From assembly GCA_037893225.1 (NCBI GenBank), contig JAZGUH010000001.1, forward strand, positions 372,001 through 436,000: DNA of 64,000 nucleotides, written 5' to 3'. Shown piece by piece: positions 47,401 to 51,187 of the stretch. Source of the stretch: Hippasteria phrygiana. Its lineage: Eukaryota; Echinodermata; Asteroidea; Valvatida; Goniasteridae. A model generated the notes under the pieces. That model was not told the DNA's origin. It saw only the letters and a program-made list of their open reading frames with translations, and did no database searches. The translations under genes were made by a program, and so were the position numbers. The stretch's first letter is position 1. Every line of letters starts with the position of its first letter.

Positions 47401-48980
47401 TGTCATTGTTGTTGCTCACTTGACCAGCAAGTCTTGATGGAAATTGCCATTGTATTTATTATTAGTAACTTTTATAATGTTAAATATCAATTTAAATTAT
47501 TATAACATTATATAACATAACATTACTTAACCTGATGTTCCAAAAGTACAGAGTGTTTTACTTTACAGCCTATGGGTTTCACACTACTCTGAACTTACCT
47601 GGGTAATTTATTACCCGGGTAGTTGTCATTACCCGGGTAGAAACTAACCCGGAGAATCGGTTTCACACTACAAAATTAACCCCGCAATTCTGCTTACCCG
47701 TTTCAGCGCACACCCGGGTAACGTGTAGCCGCATTCACACTATATGCGAATGGTAACCCAAAGAATGTGCATTGCTTGACCTCTGCCCTAGCCATTGGTT
47801 CGTCGTAAAAGAGCGAAGTGAGAGTGAGAGCATGCAATGCAAGTTGAAAAAAATCAGATCAGCATTGGCAGCATGCACGCGTAATCCTTCAACTGTGCGG
47901 TCTAGACTGGTGCCTTGCATTAAGTGTATGTAAAATGTACTTATTAAGACGAGCCATCATCCACGGAAGACTGGTGCCTTTCATTAAGTATACGTCAAAA
48001 TAAACTTATTAAGGCGAGGTACCAGCCACGGCGGCCGTACTATAAATTAATAAATTACGTCACCTTCACAAAGCTGGCCAATAAAACAAGACGAAGCGCA
48101 CCCACCTACCCGGGTAGAAGAAAACCCGGCGAGCATTCACACTACTGATGGTAACCCGGAGAATCGTCTCAAGGTCGTCGTTAACCCACCTCGCGAGCAG
48201 GGTTAGAAATTACCCAGGTTAAGTGGGGTTTTCGGGCAGTTAACCCGGAGAATTTCTAACCCGGAGAATTGTAGTGGGAACGCTCCACATTACCACGGGT
48301 AATTGCCGGGTAAGAGCATAGTGTGAAACAGGCTATACCCTCCATCTTACTCCAGAGGATTATGGCATGTGGCTTTGCTTATCAGTGTAATACACTATTT
48401 ACTCACAGAATGATCAAGTTATCCTCCAGTTTCCTTTGGCATTCCTTGGCGTGTACAATTACTCCCCATTGAAATAATGTGACAGTTATTGGAGGACCAT
48501 TTTGGGGGCGAATATTGAAGTGCGTTGGAGTGTAAACAAGAGCAAGGGTTAAATTCTGCTTTTAAAAATGTACCTTTCAGTGGGAATCAGCTTTCTGTCC
48601 AACAGACAGTTCATGAATCTTAATAATAATAAATTGATAATAATTATTTTTCATGGTCTGGGAGCATGCAGGTTCAACTACAAGAAACTGTCAGTAAAAA
48701 AAAATTAATTACAAGTAATTGCAGGCTACACAAAGAACCATCAGTAAATGTGATCAAAACATCTTAAAATAAAACTGCTCATGCCCATGCCACATGTGCT
48801 TGTATGGACATAAACAAATTTCATTATGGAAATATCATTTGACAATTGCTGTAATTAAATTTAAATGTAATTTCTTTCCATTTTGTCCTGATGAGATAAG
48901 AAGCTTTATAAGCAAGCTCACCTTAAAGTGTCCTCCTTGGGAAGTTTTGAGTTGATCAGGCATTCGTCATCCCGCAGGAT
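11385..48980 (-). CDS. FBXL20: F-box/LRR protein, FBXL2/FBXL20 family (13 exons visible, 5' exon missing)
   Basis: FBXL2/FBXL20 proteins are substrate receptors of SCF (SKP1-CUL1-F-box) ubiquitin ligases: the F-box binds SKP1 and the leucine-rich repeats bind the target. Coding exons in transcript order are 48922-48980, 40923-40977, 40348-40422, 38281-38375, 34286-34450, 32067-32190, 29566-29640, 28063-28193, 15312-15372, 15012-15056, 13906-13962, 13215-13427 and 11385-11492. All junctions are GT-AG, phases agree, and the total is 1263 nt, i.e. 420 codons plus TAG. The F-box (LPKEDTLRIFSYLD, then WNQLALDGSNWQ) spans about residues 13-55. About eleven cysteine-containing LRRs (C..L..L.L..C..ITD) follow to about residue 385. 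The tail is proline-rich and ends RYCRCCTII. Length fits human FBXL2 (423) and FBXL20 (436). The first visible exon is preceded by an in-frame TAG in the intron and has no in-frame ATG, so the start codon lies in an upstream exon I did not find. I cannot separate FBXL2 from FBXL20; invertebrates usually have one such gene. Confidence 0.93.
11720..11930. repeat. Dispersed repeat shared with 5813-5985
   Basis: Begins AATAACCCTAACCCC and includes AACCTGTCAAAATCCAACAC and TCATAGCTCCATGTAAAGT. An imperfect inverted copy of CAAAATCCAACA closes it (GTTGGATTTTG). Confidence 0.65.
12025..12368. mobile_element. TIR element, GGTGCGTTCGAGTAGCTC termini
   Basis: Inverted repeats of about 40 bp: GGGTGCGTTCGAGTAGCTCA at the left and TGAGCTACTCGAACGCACCC at the right. 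The interior has GAGTCTGTGGGGAAT and GGGTCTGTGGTGG. Non-coding. Confidence 0.8.
12905..13178. mobile_element. Related TTAA element, CCAGCCGG subfamily
   Basis: AACCTCTTGAATATGG at the left and ACAGCCGGAAACAAGGGG at the right, with ACTCAATCCATTCCTGTTTC and GTAATGAATAGATGGAGC inside. Ends 36 bp from the donor of FBXL exon v12. Other copies are at 16225-16510 (inverted), 32355-32670 and 60490-60680. Confidence 0.6.
13215..13427 (-). CDS. FBXL20: FBXL exon v12: LRRs 10-12
   Basis: 213 nt, 71 codons, between CGACAG and GTAAGC. It begins SFSHCELITDEGIRHIGTSA, continues through HLQVIELDNCPLITDVSLEH, and ends RIELYDCQLITRAGIRRLR. This is the best conserved part of the family. Local GC content is higher than in the surrounding introns. 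Confidence 0.94.
13906..13962 (-). CDS. FBXL20: FBXL exon v11: LRR 10
   Basis: 57 nt, 19 codons: ITDATLLHLANGCPAMQEL, between CCCCAG and GTAAGC. It matches ITDSTLIQLSIHCPRLQVL of the family. Confidence 0.9.
14162..14212 (+). pseudogene. tRNA-like fragment
   Basis: GGTAGCTCAGTCGGAAGATC resembles a D-arm and AGTTCAAATCC a T-arm, but the anticodon arm is missing. Probably an old SINE head. Confidence 0.4.
14411..14663. mobile_element. Inverted-repeat element with tRNA-like centre
   Basis: The left arm AATATTGGTTTTTTTGCCC, then TTCACCGACGT and ACTGTGTACTCAGTG, is mirrored by CACTGAGTATACAGT, ACGTAGGTGAAGGGC and AAAAACCAATATT. The centre holds a tRNA-like segment at 14505-14575. Confidence 0.82.
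14505..14575 (+). pseudogene. tRNA-like sequence
   Basis: GGTGGTCGAGTGG resembles an A box and GGTTCGAGTCC a B box. CTCGG and CCGAG can close an acceptor-like stem. The anticodon loop is irregular (CTGC, 8-nt loop, GCAG), so a working tRNA is unlikely. Confidence 0.6.
15012..15056 (-). CDS. FBXL20: FBXL exon v10: LRR 9
   Basis: 45 nt, 15 codons: TCSELERMDLEECSL, between CTTCCAG and GTAAGG. It matches CHELEKMDLEEC in vertebrate FBXL20. Confidence 0.9.
15312..15372 (-). CDS. FBXL20: FBXL exon v9: LRR 8-9
   Basis: 61 nt between TTGACAG and GTAAGT. It encodes the end of Arg260 and TLEVAGCSQFTDNGFQALAR, matching ILEVARCSQLTDVGFTTLAR in vertebrates. The 12.7-kb intron before it holds the antisense SLC16-like gene. 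Confidence 0.92.
15758..15884. mobile_element. Near-perfect palindromic element
   Basis: Two arms of about 56 bp: ATTAGCCTTTTAGAGGTATG at the left, CATACCTCTAAAAGGCTAAT at the right, around a short AT-rich loop. Lies in FBXL intron v8-v9. Confidence 0.85.
16186..16210 (+). repeat. Poly-G tract of 25
   Basis: Pure G run. Other G runs of 14-17 are at about 4889, 46582 (after a GA repeat) and 54013. Confidence 0.95.
16225..16510. mobile_element. CCAGCCGG subfamily, inverted copy
   Basis: Shares the reverse complement of GTAATGAATAGATGGAGC, AATGGATTGAGT and CCGGCCAGGTGGTC with 12905-13178. Preceded by a 25-bp poly-G tract. Confidence 0.6.
17084..17468. mobile_element. TIR element, GTTATACCATGGTATTAAAT termini
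   Basis: GTTATACCATGGTATTAAAT at the left and its reverse complement at the right. A lone half is at 7929-7990. The palindrome at 17469-17588 follows directly. Confidence 0.72.
17469..17588. repeat. Palindrome with GTCGGCTTCGCC apex
   Basis: ACAATTGCTGTCTGCTGTGA pairs imperfectly with TCACAGCGGACAATTGT, and AAATGGCACC pairs with GGTGCCATTT near the apex. A hairpin of about 120 bp. Confidence 0.75.
17613..18110. mobile_element. GTAGTGTAC element, copy 2 (inverted, truncated)
   Basis: Reverse complement of the family, ending GACCAATCATGTACACT. Hairpin at 17738-17773 with apex GTTACGAGGAGC. Confidence 0.8.
18112..18323. mobile_element. CCCCTTGAGTAC family, copy 2
   Basis: Same interior as 5586-5812, ending CCGTACGCAAGGGGTTAA. 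Its left end directly abuts the truncated GTAGTGTAC element at 17613-18110. Confidence 0.75.
18646..19093 (+). repeat. 14-bp satellite, 32 units in two blocks
   Basis: 22 copies of GATATATGTGGCCC (18646-18953), then 10 copies of GATATATGTGACCC (18954-19093), with no indels: 448 bp = 32 x 14. The period makes all frames open, giving spurious proteins. Confidence 0.97.
19094..20160. other. No gene recognised (upstream of SLC16-like exon 1)
   Basis: AT-rich. Apart from the partial element at 19605-19735 I see no coding or promoter signal that I can support. Confidence 0.5.
19605..19735. mobile_element. CCCCTTGAGTAC family, partial inverted copy
   Basis: Contains CAGTGCCACCAGGCCGGATG and TTTCAATCCATTGTTG, reverse complement of the family interior. 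The TTTCAATCCATTGTTG block occurs twice, at 19612 and 19680. Termini are lost. Confidence 0.65.
20180..20405 (+). CDS. SLC16-like exon 1 (TM1-TM2)
   Basis: Acceptor TTTTATGCAG, donor GTGAGT. ATG at 20201 has A at -3. The encoded start is MPSLRHKKMIDGGWGIVIAL; the DGGWG motif is the conserved MCT entry to TM1. TM1 covers about residues 13-35 and TM2 begins near residue 55 (QTGVIASIITSTSNFG). Because the exon begins after an acceptor, there is a 5' non-coding or coding exon further upstream that I could not identify. Confidence 0.88.
20180..24249 (+). CDS. Monocarboxylate transporter-like protein (SLC16 family, MFS), frame broken by 19-bp duplication
   Basis: SLC16 proteins are 12-helix plasma-membrane carriers, often H+-coupled, for lactate, pyruvate and other small organic acids. 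Exons are 20180-20405 (ATG at 20201), 21800-21940, 22405-23296 and 24095-24249, all GT-AG. MCT signatures visible: DGGWG at residues 11-15 before TM1; NRYGYR between TM2 and TM3; DYFKKYFPLVNGFSIAG at TM4-5; and GRVTSGF after TM7-8. The TM6-7 loop is long and charged, the C-terminus short and acidic. Total coding length is 1393 nt; dropping the extra 19-bp copy at 22720-22738 gives 1374 nt, exactly 458 codons. As written, the frame ends at TGA 22767-22769 after 236 residues, before TM7. The reading frame is open for seven codons upstream of ATG 20201, so an earlier start is possible. The gene is antisense inside an FBXL intron. Substrate and subfamily are not assignable. Confidence 0.9.
20844..21110. 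mobile_element. Foldback element segment, second copy, in SLC16-like intron 1
   Basis: The segment from ATAAATGCCTC to CATAATTTCAC matches the terminal module at 1-305 in part directly and in part as reverse complement. It shows GTTTAAACA blocks and the same ACACGAAATGTAGAGTCC stretch. Confidence 0.75.
21325..21497. mobile_element. Foldback hairpin with CCTTCGGCTCGG loop
   Basis: The left arm GGGAATAAATATGTGCTGGG pairs with the right arm CCCAGCACATATTTATTCCC. Inside each arm lies a smaller palindrome, TTTTAAACGTACGTTTAAAA. The apex AGCCTTCGGCTCGGG matches the apex of the hairpin at 570-725, so the two are related in loop but not in stem sequence. Confidence 0.8.
21800..21940 (+). CDS. SLC16-like exon 2 (TM2-TM4)
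   Basis: 141 nt between CCCTACAG and GTACAC. It encodes AVPAGVICNRYGYRFTCILG and on to HMYIIGVFI. NRYGYR is the basic MFS loop after TM2. Both edges split Gly or Ala codons in the same phase as exons 1 and 3. Confidence 0.9.
22405..23296 (+). CDS. SLC16-like exon 3 (TM4-TM12), frameshifted
   Basis: 892 nt between TTGACAG and GTAATC. The first part encodes TGSAFSYLAAAVVIADYFKK, then YFPLVNGFSIAG, TM5-6 and a polar loop ending IIDESSTEE. A 19-bp tandem duplication then shifts the frame by +1. The second part (about 22739-23296) reads in the new frame as YVPLVAFVRGLFSELKLDLL, then FGSFAGRVTSGFFVTRKTP, LGLGTGANRAW and GVGDLIGPIMAG, which are TM7-12. Family similarity continues smoothly across the duplication if one copy is ignored. 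Confidence 0.9.
22701..22738 (+). repeat. 19-bp tandem duplication, frame-breaking
   Basis: Two perfect adjacent copies of a 19-bp unit starting GAAAGTTCGAC and ending GAGGAAC, at 22701-22719 and 22720-22738, inside the TM6-7 loop of the SLC16-like gene. 19 is not a multiple of 3, so the downstream frame is lost. Confidence 0.95.
23762..24066 (-). mobile_element. SINE copies in SLC16-like intron 3
   Basis: 23762-23985 matches the SINE at 52790-53083 (GCGGGATTCGAACCTGCGAC, GAGCTATCTTGCCCTATG). A second, truncated piece (AATTCGTCAAACAATCCACA to CATTTTCAAAGT) occupies 24007-24066. It ends 29 bp before exon 4. Confidence 0.82.
24095..24249 (+). CDS. SLC16-like exon 4 (C-terminus)
   Basis: 155 nt including TAG, after a pyrimidine tract and TTTGCAAAG. 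It encodes MMYDNTGTFSIVFYILAGLV, then ATGLQMLLMPVLG and an acidic tail DITEDDETPPQV. The MYDxTGxFxxxFYxxG pattern is typical of the last MCT helices. The preceding 60 bp are SINE sequence. Confidence 0.9.
24309..24314 (+). promoter_or_regulatory. Candidate poly(A) signal of SLC16-like gene
   Basis: AATAAA 60 bp after the stop codon at 24249, on the coding strand. It is the first such hexamer after the gene. The sequence around is AT-rich, so chance occurrence is possible. Confidence 0.45.
24315..27620. other. FBXL intron, no gene recognised
   Basis: Very AT-rich at 24770-24980, ending in an (AAAT)n stretch. Around 26050-26125 and 26198-26265 two diverged copies share CCCAATCGGAC and TAGGCCTTAGAAAA. 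No coding similarity. Confidence 0.5.
27631..28042. mobile_element. hAT-like MITE, copy 1, 8-bp target duplication
   Basis: 412 bp. Flanked by GAAAAGGG at 27623-27630 and 28043-28050. Termini resemble CTAGGGCTGTGCAT. The interior has GGTACTCGGGTACC and CGATTCCATAATCTGGAACC. The 8-bp duplication and TAGGGCTGTGCA-type end fit the hAT superfamily. Confidence 0.88.
28063..28193 (-). CDS. FBXL20: FBXL exon v8: LRRs 7-8
   Basis: 131 nt between TTCTCAG and GTAAAC. It encodes LMTDEGMQRLARGCKQLQSL, then CLSGCTHLTDATLVALSNFC, then QKL and two bases of Arg260. A hAT-like element with an 8-bp target duplication sits 12 bp past its donor. Confidence 0.92.
28335..28510 (+). mobile_element. SINE copy, plus orientation, T-arm lost
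   Basis: GGGCGTGATCCCTGGCTATA, GGGCAAGATAGCTCACAGTT and CTCCTGCCAG correspond to the SINE. The B-box segment has been deleted. Confidence 0.75.
28540..28710. mobile_element. CCCCTTGAGTAC family, inverted copy
   Basis: CACCTGGCCGGATGACG, then TTTTCAATCCATTGTTGGG, ending CCGTACTCAAGGGGTTAA, the family right terminus in reverse. Confidence 0.65.
29273..29515. mobile_element. GGCCAATTTCAT family, full copy beside FBXL exon v7
   Basis: Termini GGGGCCAATTTCATAGAGCT and AGCTTTATGAAATTGGCCCC are inverted repeats. The interior has CTTAGTAAAAACAGGTTACC and its mirror. 243 bp, non-coding, 50 bp from the exon v7 donor. Confidence 0.75.
29566..29640 (-). CDS. FBXL20: FBXL exon v7: LRR 6
   Basis: 75 nt between CTTGCAG and GTGAGT. 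It encodes LTDDSLTHLGSHSPHLTTLN then VQGCT, one LRR of 25 codons. The 3' side lies about 50 bp from an inverted-repeat element at 29273-29515. Confidence 0.9.
30818..31435. mobile_element. Large foldback element, about 620 bp
   Basis: Arms of about 250-300 bp: TTTAAAGATGAAGTTGATTG, AGAAGTCTGCGTCATTTT, GTGACTTTTGAGAGCTGTTT and CCCCTTTTGTG on the left are all mirrored on the right. The apex is TGCCTAGTGCTAGACA. Lies in FBXL intron v6-v7. Confidence 0.85.
31519..31897. mobile_element. hAT-like MITE, copy 2
   Basis: 379 bp, same orientation and interior as 27631-28042 (CGATTCCATAATCTGGAACC). Flanked by GGGAACAC (31511-31518) and GGGAGCAC (31898-31905), a target duplication with one mismatch. Confidence 0.82.
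32067..32190 (-). CDS. FBXL20: FBXL exon v6: LRRs 4-5
   Basis: 124 nt between GTTGCAG and GTAAGT. It encodes SDGCHNLNYLNVSWCGLSDN, then GIEALARGCPKLAVLICKGC and HQ. LNxSWC and ALxRGC match the family repeats. Confidence 0.92.
32355..32670. mobile_element. CCAGCCGG subfamily copy in FBXL intron
   Basis: Runs from TCTATTACGGACGATGGCC to ACAGCCGGGTGCAAGGGGTTAA, with ACTCAATCCATTCCTGTTTC inside. Directly preceded at 32320-32345 by a truncated tRNA-like piece, GGCAAGCTCAGTGGTCGAGT. Confidence 0.6.
33104..33313. mobile_element. CCCCTTGAGTAC family, copy 3
   Basis: Begins TTAACCCCTTGAGCATGG, has the CATCCGGCCTGG block, and ends TCCGTACGCAAGGGG. Confidence 0.75.
33461..33862. mobile_element. Long foldback element (TTTTTACGTCCGAGGAC family)
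   Basis: Two arms of about 190 bp in inverted orientation. The left starts GAGGACAAGAAGAGAAAG and contains AACAATAGGAAACACAAAGC; the right contains GCTTTGTGTTTCCTATTGTT and ends near CTCCTCTTGTCCTCGAACG. No coding capacity. Confidence 0.8.
33890..34135. repeat. Diverged tandem repeat with TTGTGGGGTAC
   Basis: Three partial copies of GTACCCCACAAGGCTCTC or its variants, with ACAGGAACACAC, spaced about 80 bp. Confidence 0.65.
34286..34450 (-). CDS. FBXL20: FBXL exon v5: LRRs 2-3
   Basis: 165 nt between TTAACAG and GTAACT. It begins with the last base of Asn95, then TFAQNCRNIEVLKMSDC, and continues through SKYCSKLHRLKLDSC and TSITDQALKFL. TFAQNCRNIEVL is nearly invariant in FBXL20 proteins. Confidence 0.93.
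35004..35045 (-). pseudogene. Duplicated 3' edge of FBXL exon v4 with splice donor
   Basis: 42 bp matching 38269-38310 at 40 of 42 positions. It covers the last 30 bases of exon v4 (QNVTDDEL instead of QNVTDDAL), the GTAAGT donor and 6 more intron bases. It lies on the other side of the satellite and has no full exon attached. Confidence 0.9.
35112..38212 (-). repeat. 3.1-kb minisatellite of 12/13-bp CTTCCCC(C/A)CTCTG units
   Basis: About 250 units mix CTTCCCCCTCTG (12 bp) with CTTCCCCCCTCTG and CTTCCCCACTCTG (13 bp). The plus strand is almost pure pyrimidine; the FBXL transcript strand reads GGGGGAAGCAGAG. It makes up 81% of intron 34451-38280. None of the unit combinations contains a stop, so frames of 900-1100 codons are open on both strands; these are not genes. 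Confidence 0.97.
38281..38375 (-). CDS. FBXL20: FBXL exon v4: first LRR
   Basis: 95 nt between TTTCAG and GTAAGT. It encodes GKVVEHISKRCGGFLKNLSL followed by YGCQNVTDDAL and two bases of Asn95. Its 3' edge and splice donor are duplicated at 35004-35045, on the far side of a 3.1-kb satellite in the following intron. Confidence 0.92.
38985..39640 (+). repeat. About 150-bp tandem repeat with TGACCT half-sites, four-plus copies
   Basis: CAACTTTTCAAATGAGA recurs about every 150-157 bp. Each unit has TTGCAATTGGACTTCAAC and a core TGACCT, CAAA, TGACCT, T, TGACC(T). Two central units are nearly identical; the outer ones are diverged. Lies in FBXL intron v3-v4. Confidence 0.9.
40100..40210 (-). mobile_element. 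tRNA-derived repeat head
   Basis: On the minus strand TGGCCTAGTGGTTTGGAGC (A box) and TGTGGGTTCGAGCCCA (B box) lie about 50 bp apart, and AAGTGC/GCACTT frame the unit. Spacing exceeds a normal tRNA, so it is a SINE or pseudogene. Confidence 0.55.
40348..40422 (-). CDS. FBXL20: FBXL exon v3: end of F-box
   Basis: 75 nt, 25 whole codons between GAAG and GTGAGA. It encodes AWNQLALDGSNWQKVDLF and then NFQTDVE. The WN..ALDGSNWQ stretch is a hallmark of FBXL2/20. Confidence 0.93.
40548..40697. mobile_element. 150-bp piggyBac-like MITE, TTAACCCTAACCCT termini, copy 1
   Basis: TTAA, then CCCTAACCCTGCCAGACGC at the left and TGGAGGGTTAGGG, TTAA at the right. GATGCGTCTGGCAGGGTTTC mirrors the left end. 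Inverted copy at 44858-45007 has exactly the same length. Confidence 0.85.
40923..40977 (-). CDS. FBXL20: FBXL exon v2: F-box core
   Basis: 55 nt between TTCAG and GTACGT. It completes Arg20 and encodes IFSYLDVVSLCRCAQVSK, the conserved F-box helix region that contacts SKP1. Ends in phase 0. Confidence 0.92.
41303..41574. mobile_element. TIR element, GGTCATTCCATAAATTTTGG termini
   Basis: The left end GGTCATTCCATAAATTTTGG mirrors the right end CCCAAATTCATAGAATGACC, followed inward by CCAAAAGTGTGACTTTTT and its mirror. A diverged copy is at 55735-55975. The termini resemble those of 56976-58153. Confidence 0.8.
41872..42348. mobile_element. TTAA-bounded element with CCTCAATCCTCC repeats, copy 1
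   Basis: Starts TTAACCCTACCCCCTAGG and ends GGAGGGTTAGGGTTAA. The interior repeats TCCTCAATCCTCCAAAATCC about five times. A second element, bounded by AATAGACCGATCCGG and its mirror CCGGATCGGTCCATT, is nested at 41979-42183. Confidence 0.8.
42350..43430. other. FBXL intron, nothing recognised
   Basis: AT-rich, with several TACATGTACA motifs. No coding or RNA gene supported. Confidence 0.5.
43431..43906. mobile_element. GTAGTGTAC element, copy 3, with GC-rich palindrome
   Basis: Termini GTAGTGTACACGATAGGT and ACCAATCGTGTACACTAC. Hairpin at 43718-43753 with apex TTCCAGCTGGAA. A further palindrome at 43595-43710 (TAGCCTTTAGTCAAGGCGCG and its mirror) is absent from the other copies. Confidence 0.85.
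44395..44465 (+). mobile_element. tRNA-derived repeat head
   Basis: TTGACCTAGTGGGTAC and CAGGTTCGAATCCCACC have A- and B-box character. The region between does not form a clear anticodon arm. Confidence 0.55.
44858..45007. mobile_element. 150-bp piggyBac-like MITE, copy 2 (inverted)
   Basis: Reverse complement of 40548-40697, bounded by TTAA on both sides. It contains GTCTGGCAGGGTTAGGGTTA. Confidence 0.85.
45962..46317. mobile_element. TTAA-bounded element with CCTCAATCCTCC repeats, copy 2
   Basis: TTAACCCTAACTCCC to GGAAGGTTAGGGTTAA, 356 bp. The interior repeats AATCCTCCAAAATCCTC at variable spacing. Confidence 0.8.
46320..47560. other. FBXL intron, nothing recognised except simple repeats
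   Basis: (GA)n followed by a G run at 46562-46597. The rest shows no coding similarity. Confidence 0.5.
47565..48336. mobile_element. TIR element packed with ACCCGGGTAA motifs
   Basis: Ends CAGCCTATGGGTTTCACACT and AGTGTGAAACAGGCTATA are inverted repeats. The motifs TACCCGGGTA and AACCCGGAGAAT recur many times in both end regions. About 770 bp, non-coding, 585 bp from FBXL exon v1. Confidence 0.8.
48922..48980 (-). CDS. FBXL20: FBXL exon v1: start of F-box
   Basis: 59 nt, starts in phase 0 after a long T-rich tract ending GTGTAG and ends before GTGAGC. It encodes ILRDDECLINSKLPKEDTL plus two bases of an Arg codon. INSKLPKE matches the INKKLPKE segment at the start of the FBXL2/20 F-box. The intron in front has an in-frame TAG, so the initiator Met must be in an earlier exon. 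Confidence 0.88.
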
Positions 48981-48989
48981 CTACACAAA

Positions 48990-49690
48990 AACAAAAACAA
49001 AACCAATTGGTAAAACATGCATTCTTGTTAGTCTTACAATTAAGTTGACTTAATAAAATTATTACCAGAAAAAAAACCTCTGGAATTGATACTAACAACT
49101 CAGTTAAAGTACATTTGAATGCTGAAAGAAAATTTCAGGATTTTGCTGAAAAACTACATGAAATTTTACCGAAAGTAGTGGAGTGGTTCCTATAGAAGAA
49201 TAAGAGGTTTTAACTACTCAACCTGTCACTTGCAGACAATGTATTGTACTCTGGCCATTACAGCTTTTCCTCTTTTATATGTAGAAACCATTCTGCTCCT
49301 TAGAATTGTTGCAGTCACTCAAACCTTCCAAGACTTTATTTTGGTTTATAAAAAAACAAGGAGTGGTTTTGTCCAACTCTCTACAAAATGTACTTCAATT
49401 ATGTATGAAACTTTCATGTAAATTTCTGAAAATGTCAACAATTTGTTAAATGCAAACATTCCTGAAATTCAGGTTCTCAATAACAGGATACCATCCGAAA
49501 GTTATTTAGCCAGACCCTTCCCATTCAAACTTTTTGTCTAGTATGAAATACAGAAAATCCTGTACTGGTTGGCATGTATCAGGTACATTTATGTATGTAG
49601 GATCAAAGCCCCATGCCTCTAAAGCTGTTATGGGTGAGGGAAGGGTGTATGACTCAGGGATGTGGATACTACAATGTATCCCAAGCTAGT
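48990..49690. other. Upstream of first visible FBXL exon, nothing recognised
   Basis: I looked for a short first coding exon with ATG followed by a GT donor on the minus strand and found none I can defend. Confidence 0.4.
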
Positions 49691-49742
49691 GAACAGTGTT
49701 TATTTTATTCAGGACTCTCAGAGCGCTACGTAGAGTAAGACT

Positions 49743-50024
49743 AAAGCCCGGTTCATACTTCATGCGAATACGTGTGCGAAGCGAATTCGTTATGGTAACG
49801 GTGTACGTCACAATGAAACTTCAATTGTTGACGTCATTAAATTCGCATTCGCATTCGCATTCGCATTCGCATTCGCATTCGCATTCGCATTCGCATTCGC
49901 ATTCGCATTCGCATTCGCATTCGCATTCGCATTCGCATTCGCATTCGCATTCGCATTCGCATTCGCATTCGCATTCGCATTCGCATTCGCATTCGCATTC
50001 GCATGAAGTATGAACCTGGCTTTA
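49743..50024. mobile_element. Short TIR element expanded by (ATTCGC)n
   Basis: AAAGCCCGGTTCATACTTCA at the left and TGAAGTATGAACCTGGCTTT at the right. TA flanks both sides. It sits inside the TAGAGTAAGACTA minisatellite, which continues on both sides. Confidence 0.85.
49841..50004 (+). repeat. (ATTCGC)n hexanucleotide array, about 27 units
   Basis: Pure hexamer run ending GCATTCGCATGAAG. The same hexamer begins the inverted terminal region of the host element. Confidence 0.97.
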
Positions 50025-50396
50025 GTAGAGTAAGACTAAGTAGAGTAAGACTATTAAGTAGAGTAAGACTATTAAGTAGAGTAAGACTATTAAGTAGAGT
50101 AAGACTATTAAGTAGAATAAGACTAAGTAGAGTAAGACTAAGTAGAGTAAGACTATTAAGTAGAGTAAGACTATTAAGTAGAGTAAGACTATTAAGTAGA
50201 GTAAGACTATTAAGTAGAGTAAGACTATTAAGTAGAGTAAGACTAAGTAGAGTAAGACTAAGTAGAGTAAGACTATTAAGACTAAGGAGAGTAAGACTAA
50301 GTAGAGTAAGACTAAGTAGAGTAAGACTATTAAGACTAAGTAGAGTAAGACTAAGTAGAGTAAGACTATTAAGACTAAGTAGAGTAAGACTAAGTA
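50022..50396 (+). repeat. 15/18-bp minisatellite AGTAGAGTAAGACTA(TTA)
   Basis: Units of 15 bp and of 18 bp with an extra TTA alternate irregularly. Both lengths are multiples of three, so one frame stays open as SRVRL(L) repeats; not a gene. Confidence 0.92.
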
Positions 50397-50817
50397 TTGC
50401 ATTCCAGGTTTTCCTTCCCTTTTCAATTCCTCTCCTCTTCTTTCTTTTGTTTTCCTCTTTTTCCCTCTTTCATCCTCTTACACGCCCTGCCCCCTCTCGT
50501 TTTCTCGTGGTAGGATGGCTCTGTAGAGGTGCTGGTCACCTGTTTCATCTTGCCACTCACTGGCTTAATTCTTATTTTAGAAATTCATTTCGTTAATTGT
50601 AAATTTGTGTATTTTAAAAATTTTGATTCTGTATATTCTGTAATGTTTTTTTGTTTGTCAGCCAGTGGAAAAGTATAAATAAAATAAATAAAAAATATAG
50701 ACAAAATAAGAACAAATAATAAATGGAAAATGGTTTCTAAAAGATTAACTTAACACCGCCGATTGTGAAAATATCCTTATTGTTTCTTTTTCGTTTTTTC
50801 AATTTTAATAAATTGCA

Positions 50818-51187
50818 TTAATCCTAGCCATCGTCCAAAATCTTCTTTGCCTAAAGGAGGAATTTGGAGGATTGAGGGACTTTGGAAGTTGAAGCATCGG
50901 AGGATTTTGTAGGATTGCGGGCATTAGAGGATTTTGCCTCTGAAGGAAAAATGGAGGATCCAGGTCATCAGGCCCAATTTGATACTGGATGATTTTGGAG
51001 GATTGAGGTAACTGGGGTGTTTACCAAAACCCCTGGAGGATTTTGCAGGATTCAGGCAGTGGTCCCTATAATTAGAGGATTTTGGAGGATTCAGGTTGTG
51101 TGTTGCTTGAACATCTTGAAATCGGAGGATATTGGGAGATTCAGGTTATGTAGGAAACATGATGTACATGTTGGGAGTTAGGGTTAA
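50818..51187. mobile_element. TTAA-bounded element, copy 3 (inverted)
   Basis: TTAATCCTAGCC to GGGAGTTAGGGTTAA, 370 bp, with AGGATTTTGGAGGATTCAGG repeats on this strand, i.e. the reverse complement of copies 1 and 2. Confidence 0.78.

Noticed and set aside
49696..50596. Open frames of HSHS and SRVRL repeats
   Set aside because: Translations of the ATTCGC hexamer and the 15/18-bp minisatellite. Simple repeat, not a gene.
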